A stretch of DNA of 25,989 bases from DATGKD01 sp035294855 (GTDB taxonomy: Bacteria > Actinomycetota > Acidimicrobiia > Acidimicrobiales > UBA8190): assembly GCA_035294855.1 (NCBI GenBank), contig DATGKD010000258.1, forward strand, positions 1-25,989. Reading direction: 5' to 3'. Of the stretch, positions 8,361 to 14,838 are shown piece after piece. Made by a program: the position numbers and the translations under genes. Numbering within the stretch: position 1 is the first letter of the stretch; the number at the start of each line of letters is the position of its first letter. Below the pieces are notes generated by a model that had not been told where the DNA came from, did not search any database, and saw nothing but the letters and a program-made list of their open reading frames with translations.

Positions 8361-8506
8361 TCAGGTCCGTTCGGAGGCCGCGCTGTAGCCACCCGCCGTA
8401 CGACTCACGTCACTGATCGTGAGGCCGACGGGTCACCCCGTTCCCAACCGGGAGTCAACGCTCGTCCAACTTCCTGGGGCGGGACCGCCGTGGAAGAGTC
8501 GAATCG
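8361..8506. promoter_or_regulatory. Divergent promoter region between GGDEF and LON-domain genes
   Basis: This 146-bp space must hold start signals for both genes. It contains a perfect inverted repeat, CTCACG-N8-CGTGAG, at 8404-8423, in a position suited to an operator or a transcription-factor site. On the plus strand GGAAGAG near 8492-8498 is a plausible ribosome binding site for GTG 8507. No clear -10/-35 pair was found. Confidence 0.35.
8404..8423. repeat. Inverted repeat CTCACG-N8-CGTGAG
   Basis: The two 6-bp arms are perfectly complementary, around an 8-nt spacer TCACTGAT. It sits 81 bp before the LON-domain gene start and 44 bp before the GGDEF gene start. The arm length is short enough to occur by chance, so an operator role is only suggested. 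Confidence 0.4.
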
Positions 8507-9172
8507 GTGAGCCTGCCCGAGCGCCTGCCGATGTTCCCGCTCTCGTCGGTGCTCTTCCCCCACACCCGCATTCCCCTCCACGTGTTCGAGCCTCGCTACC
8601 GGGCGCTCGTGGAGGAGTGCCTCGCCGGTGACCCGAGGCTCGGGATCGTGCTGATCGCCCGGGGGTCGGAGGTCGGCGGCGGGGACGAGCGCTTCGACGT
8701 GGGCACCCTCGCGCGGCTCGAGACGGCGCGCCCGCTTCCGGGTGGCCGCTGGTACGTCGAGGTCTCCGGCGTGGAGCGGATCCGCGTGGGGGCGTGGCAC
8801 GACGACCGGCCGTATCCGGCGGCCACGGTGGAGGAGTGGCCCGCTCCGGCCCTGCCGACGCGGCCGGAGATGCTCGCGGAGGCCACCGCCGCGGTCCGCC
8901 GGGCATGGGCGCTGCTCTCCGAGCTCGGCGATACCCCCACCATCGCGAGAACGATGGGCGCCAGACCCTCCGACCGATCGAACGGAACGGACGATCCGTC
9001 GGCTGCTCCGTCCGAGGCGGGGGTCTGGCGCCTCTGCGCCACCGCCCCCCTCGGGGCCCTCGACCGCCAGCGCCTGCTCGCCGCGCCGGGGCCCGACGAG
9101 CGCATCGTCGAACTGACAGCCCTGGTCGAGGCGGTGGCGCGCGACGCGCGCGCCCTCCTCGGGGGGGCCTGA
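8507..9172 (+). CDS. Stand-alone LON substrate-binding domain protein
   Basis: A 221-residue protein starting at GTG 8507. The N-terminal MFPLSSVLFPHTRIPLHVFE and EPRYRALVEECL are the hallmark of the N-terminal (substrate-binding) domain of Lon protease; GDPRLGIVLI and a VGTLARLE strand continue it. There is no AAA+ ATPase module and no Ser-Lys protease domain, so it is the short single-domain form common in actinobacteria, not a protease. The C-terminal part (about 130-221) is helical. The function of these short forms is not settled; a peptide-binding or adaptor role is inferred. It appears monocistronic, with the next gene convergent 28 bp away. Confidence 0.9.
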   Translation: MSLPERLPMFPLSSVLFPHTRIPLHVFEPRYRALVEECLAGDPRLGIVLIARGSEVGGGDERFDVGTLARLETARPLPGGRWYVEVSGVERIRVGAWHDDRPYPAATVEEWPAPALPTRPEMLAEATAAVRRAWALLSELGDTPTIARTMGARPSDRSNGTDDPSAAPSEAGVWRLCATAPLGALDRQRLLAAPGPDERIVELTALVEAVARDARALLGGA

Positions 9173-9200
9173 CCTTCTTCCCCGGCGACCGCGGGCACGT

Positions 9201-9593
9201 TCAGTCGAGCTCGTTGAGTGCCCGCTGGGCGGCTTCGAGACGCGCCGCCTTGGCCCGTTCCTCCTCCTCGCGCCGCCGTCGTTCTTCCTCGCGGTGGGCG
9301 AGGACGTCGAGGTATGAGCGGTTGGCCATCTCGACGCAGTTCCGCACGTACTCCACGGCGCCGCGCAGGTCCGCTGCCGGCACGGTCCAGAAGATCGTGC
9401 CGGCCAACCGCACGTCGGGCTCGGGGAGCTCGACGAACTCGGGGGATCCGTGACGCTCGGCACGTGCGCCCCGGAACTCCCGCGCCCAATCGATGTCCGG
9501 GCGCCGGGTGAGCGACCACACCACGCGGACCTGGTCGCCCTCGACGTCGACGGCGTCCTTGCTCGTGATCCCGATCGGCTCCCACGAGGACAC
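9201..9593 (-). CDS. Small protein of unknown function with charged coiled-coil C-terminus
   Basis: A 130-residue protein. The start GTG 9593 is chosen because a perfect AGGAGG (9603-9608) stands 9 nt before it; the longer frame from GTG 9623 would run through that site. Residues 1-85 form a mixed alpha/beta region (ITSKDAVDVEGDQVRVVWSL; VRLAGTIFWTVPAADLRGAV). Residues 98-130 are a highly charged helix, REEERRRREEEERAKAARLE. No signal peptide or membrane segment. It lies 70 bp downstream of the GT87-like gene on the same strand and may be cotranscribed. I do not recognise a family with a known function. Confidence 0.75.
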   Translation of the reverse strand: MSSWEPIGITSKDAVDVEGDQVRVVWSLTRRPDIDWAREFRGARAERHGSPEFVELPEPDVRLAGTIFWTVPAADLRGAVEYVRNCVEMANRSYLDVLAHREEERRRREEEERAKAARLEAAQRALNELD

Positions 9594-9663
9594 GTCGTCC
9601 GACCTCCTGTGCTCAGGCGGCACCGACGATAACCGAGGCCCGCGGGCTACTCGCCCCCGGGTC

Positions 9664-11478
9664 TCAACCGTTACGGCCGTGCCAGAGCTCGAGCGGCGAG
9701 GTGCTCAACATCCGGGGGCTCGCCGTGTACGCCTCCACCAGCCACCGGGCCCCGGACTGCGGCGCAACCGTCTGGGGCGGAGCGACGAGCGTCACGATGC
9801 GCGTCGTGTGCGGCGACAGCACGACCGCTCGTCCGTCGGGCGCGACCCAGAAGCCGTTGGGGTTGGCCCCCATGTTCACGAGGAAGTGTGACGTGATCTT
9901 CTGGTCGGTGTCGTTGCGGACCATCAAGGTGAGCGACTCGACCGCCCTGCCCCGGTGGCTCGTGTGCACGGCGCGGACGCCGATCTGCAGGGGATGTCGC
10001 GTGAACGCCACCACGCTCGTGACCACGACCGCGCTCGCCACGACCGCGACCACGACCCCCGCGAGTCGCCGCGCCGACCGGACACCGGGAACCGCTTCGG
10101 GACCGGGGCCGGGGCTCCGCAGCGCCGCCAAGGGCCGCCGACCCGCACCGACGCGCCGTGACGCCGTCGCGACGGCCGGCTGGTGGACAGTCGCCGCGGC
10201 GACCATGGCGGCCGGGAAGAGATCGACCAGATAGCTCGCCAGGCTGCGGGACGAAAAGAAGAACACCACGGGCAACAGGAACGGCCAGACCCGCTTGAGC
10301 ACCTCGTACCAACCGGCGAACGCCACGAGCAGGCCGAGCGCCGCCAGTGCGCCTGCCGCCGTGAGCATCGTCAGGTCGACACCGCCCGTCAGCCCGTGGG
10401 TGGCCATGGTCACGAGCCCCTGGCCGTCGGCCACCAGCGGATCGACGAGGGGCGTCAGCGTGCCGTGGAGCCAGGGGCCCGGCGACCACGCGATGAACGG
10501 CAGGTTCACGACGGTGAACGTGACGGCGGTCACCGCCAGGTAGCGAGTCGCGAGCGGAAGGCCGCGGCCCGCGCCACGCCGGCGGCCCTCCAGGAACACC
10601 CCGACCGCCAGGAACGGCACGCAGAACCAGGGGAGTTGCTTGATGGAGCAGGCGAGACCGAGCCCCACCGGCCCGATCCAGCTGGCCACGCCCGCCCCGG
10701 CACCCCGGCCGAACTGGTCCCATCGCCACAGCGCGAGCACGAGGAACGGCAGGAACAGCGCGTCGGTGCCGCCCGTGCTGAACATGCCGACGAACATCGG
10801 GGTGAGCGTGACGAGCGCGGCCAGCCATGTGAGCGACCGCGGCAGGAGCACGAAGAGCAAGATCCCCGTGACGAGCCACGCCCCCAGATCGATCCAGTCG
10901 ACAATCTGGTGGTGCATGCCGAGGAACCATGCGGGCATGTCGAAGAGGAACGACCCCGCCGGGTAGGACGTGTGGGCGACGTGCGAGCCCGACACCGTGT
11001 AGGTCCAGAAACGGTCGGGCACGTCCAGCAGTCGCGCCGCCGACGCCATCGACGTCGTGTACGGATTGTGGCCGTGCGCGAGCGCGCGCACCGCAACGTC
11101 GTCGAATGCCGCCGAGTCGGTGGTGTAGAAGTGCCGCGTATGGATGATGACCGCCTCGGGCGCGGTCACCGCCACGAGCACAGCTCCGAAGGCCGTGCGC
11201 CCGAGCCACCCCGCGCCCGGCCTGGCGACCACCCATGACACCGCGATGCCGACGAGTCCGGCCACGACGGTCAGCGCGGCCAGGGCGACGATGACCGGGG
11301 ACGACCACCAGAATCCCCACAGGTCGATGCCACCGGTGAGCACGCCGAGCCAGACGAGGCTCCACGCACCTCGCTCGAACGACGCGTCCTGGAGAGCGTC
11401 GCCGGCGGTGTGCGGGGCCTCCGGCGGCTCTGCGGGAGCCGGACGACGCAGGCGGGTCGGTTTCTCGAGCAGGCTCAT
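9664..11478 (-). CDS. GT87-like polytopic glycosyltransferase with C-terminal extracytoplasmic domain
   Basis: A 604-residue protein starting at ATG 11478. A cytoplasmic N-terminus of about 40 residues precedes about ten membrane helices. The first long external loop holds FYTTDSAAFDDVAVRALAHG and HNPYTTSMASA, fitting the acidic GT-C loop of polyprenyl-phosphate-sugar-using mannosyltransferases. CSIKQLPWFCVPFLA resembles the KQ-P element of GT87. After the last membrane helix (about 470-490) is an external beta domain (SLTLMVRNDTDQKITSHFLV and onward). It would transfer a sugar outside the membrane; donor and acceptor are not determined. No ribosome binding site precedes ATG 11478; instead a 14-codon mini-ORF overlaps it as ATGA. 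Confidence 0.78.
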   Translation of the reverse strand: MSLLEKPTRLRRPAPAEPPEAPHTAGDALQDASFERGAWSLVWLGVLTGGIDLWGFWWSSPVIVALAALTVVAGLVGIAVSWVVARPGAGWLGRTAFGAVLVAVTAPEAVIIHTRHFYTTDSAAFDDVAVRALAHGHNPYTTSMASAARLLDVPDRFWTYTVSGSHVAHTSYPAGSFLFDMPAWFLGMHHQIVDWIDLGAWLVTGILLFVLLPRSLTWLAALVTLTPMFVGMFSTGGTDALFLPFLVLALWRWDQFGRGAGAGVASWIGPVGLGLACSIKQLPWFCVPFLAVGVFLEGRRRGAGRGLPLATRYLAVTAVTFTVVNLPFIAWSPGPWLHGTLTPLVDPLVADGQGLVTMATHGLTGGVDLTMLTAAGALAALGLLVAFAGWYEVLKRVWPFLLPVVFFFSSRSLASYLVDLFPAAMVAAATVHQPAVATASRRVGAGRRPLAALRSPGPGPEAVPGVRSARRLAGVVVAVVASAVVVTSVVAFTRHPLQIGVRAVHTSHRGRAVESLTLMVRNDTDQKITSHFLVNMGANPNGFWVAPDGRAVVLSPHTTRIVTLVAPPQTVAPQSGARWLVEAYTASPRMLSTSPLELWHGRNG

Positions 11479-11519
11479 GACAGAAGAACCGGGGCGGTGG
11501 TGACCGCAGAGTCTGACAT
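11475..11519 (-). CDS. Putative 14-residue leader ORF overlapping the glycosyltransferase start
   Basis: ATG 11519 opens a frame encoding MSDSAVTTAPVLLS. Its TGA (11477-11475) overlaps the glycosyltransferase ATG (11478-11476) as ATGA. The main gene has no ribosome binding site in front of it, so coupling is possible. Unlike the mini-ORF at 4361, this one has only a weak upstream purine stretch (GGGTG), so it may be chance. The same frame also runs open far upstream, antiparallel in register to the GH26 gene, which lowers its weight. Confidence 0.22.
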   Translation of the reverse strand: MSDSAVTTAPVLLS

Positions 11520-11527
11520 GAGGTGCA

Positions 11528-11546
11528 CCCGGCTATCGAAGCCGGG
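11528..11546 (-). terminator. Stem-loop after the GH26-like gene
   Basis: CCCGGCT-ATCGA-AGCCGGG forms a perfect 7-bp GC-rich stem with a 5-nt loop. It lies 26 bp past the stop of the GH26-like gene and 49 bp before the next gene start. No T-tract follows on the minus strand, so it may be a weak terminator, an RNA-stabilising hairpin or part of a leader. Confidence 0.4.
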
Positions 11547-11572
11547 GCCGTCGCCGCCCGTGGGGAGGGCCG

Positions 11573-13126
11573 TCAGCGAGCGAAGCTGTAACGGGCGAGG
11601 ATCGGTGCTCCCCGGATGGCGTGCTTCGGTTGGCTGCGCCCCGTGCGGTAGGCGATTGCCATGCCGAACAACCCGCCGAAGAGGAACATCCCCGCGATGC
11701 CGAGCGTGTTGACCGACAGCGGCAAGTGCGATCCTGCGCTGCGCACCGCAAAGGCATGCGAGACGGCGGGCGTGGCGCCGGTGTGCGGCGGGTGGGTGTG
11801 CGACGAGGACGGCCTCGCCCCCGCTGCCGCGCCGGCGAGGGCCCGCAAGACCGATGACAGTGGAGCAGTCGAGCCCGCGTGGCTCACGGCGGGTGCGGGA
11901 ACGAAACCCGGAGCCGGCGCCCGCGCCGGGCGGGGGAGTGCTGGTGCGGGCACAGGAGCCGGCCGAGGCTGGGGCTGGGGCTGGGGCCGCGGTGCCACGG
12001 GCACAGGAGCCGGTGCGGGCGCCGGAGCCGGGACCGGCGGGGCCCCGAGGACCGCGGACGCGCCGCCGAAGTCGCTGCGGAACGCCGCCAGCGCGTTGGG
12101 GAAGCTGCCGTCGGTGATGTTGTTCTGCTGGTCGGGCGCGTCGAAGGAGAAGATGTCGGTGAACGCCACGCCGTGCGCGGCGATCCATCCGCCGAACTGG
12201 TTGATGAAGGACGGGTCGTCACCCATGCCGTGCCCGTCGTGGCGGAAGTCCACGCTCCATTCGGGAAAGCCGATGGGCTTGCCGTGCGCCCCCGCGAAGC
12301 CGGCCAGCCAGTTGAGCCCCCATGGCTGGGACAGCTGGCTGTTCCACGCGTTTTGCGGGGTCTGCGGGGAGCACCAGCAGTTGTCGTACACGTCGGTGCC
12401 CACGTAGTCGACGTAGGCGTCACCGGGATACGCCTGGTCGGGCGAGTAGCTGGTGGGGCCACTGCCGTTCGGGTTCCACATGAACGCGAACTGTTGGCCC
12501 GGCACCGACCGCATGGCGTTGACGATGTTGCGGAAGTACGCCGCGAAATTCTGCGCGTCCGTGGCGTTCGCGACGCTCCACGGGTACCAGGTCCCGTTGA
12601 ACTCCCACCCGACGCGCAAGATGGCGTTCGGGACACCGGCAGCGACGAGGTTCTGGGCCAACGTGACGAAGTTCGAGTTGTATGCGCCGGACGCGCCGGC
12701 TGCCAGCGAGCCGCCCGCGCCCTTGGGGATCATCGGGACGCCGAGCACGACGCGGTAGCCCGACCCGTGCCAGGCGTGGAGTCCACCTGCGCTCGTCATC
12801 GTCCCCCAGCTGCCCGAGCCGTCGAGGTAGTCGGTGGCGAGGGTGGGGTGCGTGCCGGTGACGGCACCGAAGTGGGCCACACCGCCGGGATTGTCGGCTC
12901 CCGCGTAGTCGCCCAACGGCACCGATGCAGCCCCCGGAACAGAGGAGGACGACAGGGTGAATGGGAGGACGGCCGCCATGGCGATGAACCCGCCGACGAA
13001 CATGCCGACATACAGCCGCAGCGTGGACACCGCGCCGGCGCGGCGCTCCCGGACCCGTCCCCGCCGTGGCGACGTTGGCGACGGTGTTGACGACATTGAC
13101 GACGACGCTGGGTCGAGCTTGTTCAT
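11573..13126 (-). CDS. Membrane-tethered GH26-like glycoside hydrolase (stand-alone form)
   Basis: A 517-residue protein. ATG 13126 is preferred because GGGGGCGG stands just before it; an upstream in-frame start would add 29 residues without signal features. A basic N-terminus is followed by a hydrophobic helix (about 38-60), serving as signal or anchor. Residues 65-355 are a (beta/alpha)8 domain of GH26 type. VGWEFNGTWYPW carries the probable acid/base Glu175 and IGFPEWSV the probable nucleophile Glu289. GH26 members are mostly beta-mannanases; others cut mixed-linkage glucan or xylan, so the substrate is open. A Pro/Ala/Gln-rich linker (about 360-420) leads to a C-terminal membrane helix (about 478-500) and a basic tail, without a clear LPXTG motif. 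Its catalytic domain is closely similar to that of the 969-residue protein upstream. Confidence 0.88.
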   Translation of the reverse strand: MNKLDPASSSMSSTPSPTSPRRGRVRERRAGAVSTLRLYVGMFVGGFIAMAAVLPFTLSSSSVPGAASVPLGDYAGADNPGGVAHFGAVTGTHPTLATDYLDGSGSWGTMTSAGGLHAWHGSGYRVVLGVPMIPKGAGGSLAAGASGAYNSNFVTLAQNLVAAGVPNAILRVGWEFNGTWYPWSVANATDAQNFAAYFRNIVNAMRSVPGQQFAFMWNPNGSGPTSYSPDQAYPGDAYVDYVGTDVYDNCWCSPQTPQNAWNSQLSQPWGLNWLAGFAGAHGKPIGFPEWSVDFRHDGHGMGDDPSFINQFGGWIAAHGVAFTDIFSFDAPDQQNNITDGSFPNALAAFRSDFGGASAVLGAPPVPAPAPAPAPVPVAPRPQPQPQPRPAPVPAPALPRPARAPAPGFVPAPAVSHAGSTAPLSSVLRALAGAAAGARPSSSHTHPPHTGATPAVSHAFAVRSAGSHLPLSVNTLGIAGMFLFGGLFGMAIAYRTGRSQPKHAIRGAPILARYSFAR

Positions 13127-13324
13127 GATCCGCCCCCGACGGGCGCAGCCGGTTCCTCCCGGCCCGCGCACCTCTGCCGATTGCCGCCGATTACTACGGG
13201 CGCAGGGCACCACCCTTGCGGCCAGGCCGTTGTCCCGACCGGGCGCGTCCCCGCTCCCACCCCACGAGACAGCGGCCCCGGCCCGAATGTGCTCCCTTGA
13301 CCAGGGAGGATGCTGTCGCCTTGC
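13127..13324 (-). promoter_or_regulatory. Intergenic region upstream of the stand-alone GH26-like gene
   Basis: This 198-bp gap holds a hairpin near its upstream end (13292-13308) and the ribosome binding site GGGGGCGG just before ATG 13126. Several GC-rich complementary stretches could fold in RNA, but I found no match to a riboswitch core I know. In particular I do not see a convincing c-di-GMP GEMM or c-di-AMP ydaO core. Confidence 0.3.
13292..13308 (-). terminator. Stem-loop after the lectin-like gene
   Basis: CTCCCT-TGACC-AGGGAG is a perfect 6-bp stem with a 5-nt loop, 16 bp past the stop of the lectin-like gene. No T-run follows, so it is at best a weak or factor-assisted terminator between this gene and the GH26-like gene. 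Confidence 0.35.
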
Positions 13325-14302
13325 CTAGCGCTGGGCCTGGCTGACGACGAGATGGCCGAAGACGACGTGGGCCGTCAGGTCCACGAAGGCGCCCGGGTTG
13401 CCCTGGAGGTCGTTGCTCGCCCGGATCCCGACCGGGCCGGGGCCCTGGGGGCCCAGGTTTGCGCTGTCGGCACCGGTGAGCATCCAGGCAGCGGGCTCGG
13501 CAGAGCCCGCCTTCCACACCTTCGAGGCGAACCTGGTCGGGTTGGACCCTGAGACCTCGACCATGACGTGGTACGGCCCGTAGGGCGGACCGCTCGGGAA
13601 GTCGACCGTGGGGTCGATGCCGGTGTTGTGCTCGATGGTGAAATCGCCCGGCCGTCCCTTGCCCGCGGGGGTCTGCGTGCGGAGCCACAGCCGGCGCGTG
13701 GATGCCTCCCACACCAGGCCCGTCCGGTAGTAGCCGGTGGCACCCGTGTCGTGGAAACGGACGATCAGGTACGCGACGACACCGCCGTTTTGGGGGTCGA
13801 CCTTGTTGATGTTGTCCGTGAACGTGATGTCGAAGGAGGCCACGACCGATTGCGCCGAGGTGGTGGGAAGCGTCAACACCTGATCACCCACGAGGTAGGA
13901 CCCGGCCCGGACGGCGACGATCCCACCACTCCCGTCGACAGAGAGGTTCGACGACGACCCCTTCACGATCGACCACGGGCCGCCCGTCGGGGCCGTTCCC
14001 CAGCCACTCGCGACCACCCGAGTGAAGTCGTCCTGCACGAGGGTGCTCCCGCTCGCCGCAGTCGTCGAGCCCGACGTGCCGACGGGGGCGGTCGTGGCTG
14101 CCGACGAGCGATGGGGGGCAGGAGGCGAACCCCCACCCACCACGATCCCGACGACGACGGCCACGACGGCCACGACCGCGACCGCAACGAGGACCGCCGA
14201 CGTCGGCCGCCGCCGCCACCCGGGCGCCCCGGATCCGGGCTCACCACGACCGGGCAGGCCGGACGGCTCGGAATTCGGGCTCTCCGGGGGGAGCGACGTC
14301 AC
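13325..14302 (-). CDS. Membrane-anchored lectin-like (concanavalin A-like) domain protein
   Basis: A 325-residue protein starting at GTG 14302. A Pro/Gly/Ser-rich cytoplasmic segment (1-33) is followed by a Val/Ala-rich helix (34-57), so the rest lies outside, type II. A Ser/Thr-rich linker (58-88) leads to one beta-rich domain (88-325) starting DDFTRVVASGWGTAPTGGPW. It contains HNTGIDPTVDFPSGPPY and KVWKAGSAEPAAWMLTG near its end. This is the actinobacterial 'DxFxR..GGWG.AD.GG.W' module, often attached to secreted glycosidases and predicted to bind sugar. No catalytic residues are recognised. The domain is homologous along its length to residues about 375-607 of the 969-residue neighbour. 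It lies upstream of the GH26-like gene on the same strand and may work with it. Confidence 0.83.
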   Translation of the reverse strand: MTSLPPESPNSEPSGLPGRGEPGSGAPGWRRRPTSAVLVAVAVVAVVAVVVGIVVGGGSPPAPHRSSAATTAPVGTSGSTTAASGSTLVQDDFTRVVASGWGTAPTGGPWSIVKGSSSNLSVDGSGGIVAVRAGSYLVGDQVLTLPTTSAQSVVASFDITFTDNINKVDPQNGGVVAYLIVRFHDTGATGYYRTGLVWEASTRRLWLRTQTPAGKGRPGDFTIEHNTGIDPTVDFPSGPPYGPYHVMVEVSGSNPTRFASKVWKAGSAEPAAWMLTGADSANLGPQGPGPVGIRASNDLQGNPGAFVDLTAHVVFGHLVVSQAQR

Positions 14303-14340
14303 CGGCGCGGCAACCTACCCGTCTTCAGACGCAGGGATTC

Positions 14341-14838
14341 GTGCAGTCGAGGCATCATGGCGTCGTGCGGATGCTCCTCGTGCGCCACGGCCACGCCGGC
14401 ACGAAGGACCGGTGGGAGGGGGACGACCACTTGCGGCCCCTGTCGACACGCGGTCTCCGACAAGCCAAGCACCTGGTCGAAGTCATCGTGCCCCTGCGGC
14501 CCGATCGCATCGTCTCGAGCCCCTTCGTGCGGTGTCTGCAGACCATGGAGCCCTTGGCCGAGAAGATGGGCCTCGAGATCGACACCGACGAGGCGCTGAC
14601 GCCCAGTGCCGGTCAGGCAGCTGTCGAGCTCGTCCGAGCCTTGAGTTCCGGCCACTCCGCCGACGTCGTCACGCTGTGCACCCACGGGGAGGCCATGGGC
14701 GACGTGCTGTCCACGTTGGTCTCGGAGGACGGCCTGCGGCTCGAACGGCGACCGCCAGGTCTGAAGGGATCGCTCTGGGTGCTGAGCTTCCAGAAAGGCA
14801 AGGCGTCGACCGCGCGTTACGTGGGCCCCGGCCGCTGA
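14341..14838 (+). CDS. SixA-like histidine phosphatase superfamily protein
   Basis: A 165-residue cytoplasmic protein from GTG 14341, with AGGG about 5 nt before it. MLLVRHGHAG gives the RHG motif with the probable phospho-acceptor His16. SSPFVRCLQTMEPL supplies the second conserved Arg, and VVTLCTHGEAM the second catalytic His. Length and layout fit SixA, which removes phosphate from phosphohistidine, for example on phosphotransfer proteins; other small members act on small molecules. ATG 14371, directly before LLVRHG, is an alternative start. It starts 38 bp from the divergent lectin-like gene, and its last 22 bp overlap the convergent GH26-fusion gene, so it is an island on the opposite strand. 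No histidine kinase or Hpt protein is seen in the window. Confidence 0.88.
   Translation: MQSRHHGVVRMLLVRHGHAGTKDRWEGDDHLRPLSTRGLRQAKHLVEVIVPLRPDRIVSSPFVRCLQTMEPLAEKMGLEIDTDEALTPSAGQAAVELVRALSSGHSADVVTLCTHGEAMGDVLSTLVSEDGLRLERRPPGLKGSLWVLSFQKGKASTARYVGPGR

Noticed and set aside
11700..11760. LPXTG sorting signal at the C-terminus of the GH26-like protein
   Set aside because: The segment reads SHLPLSVNTLG before the membrane helix; Thr-Gly are not in place, so only a membrane anchor is claimed.
13127..13324. c-di-GMP or c-di-AMP riboswitch upstream of the GH26-like gene
   Set aside because: Considered because of the nearby diguanylate cyclase. GC-rich pairing is possible, but no conserved GEMM or ydaO core bases could be matched by eye; a covariance-model search would decide.
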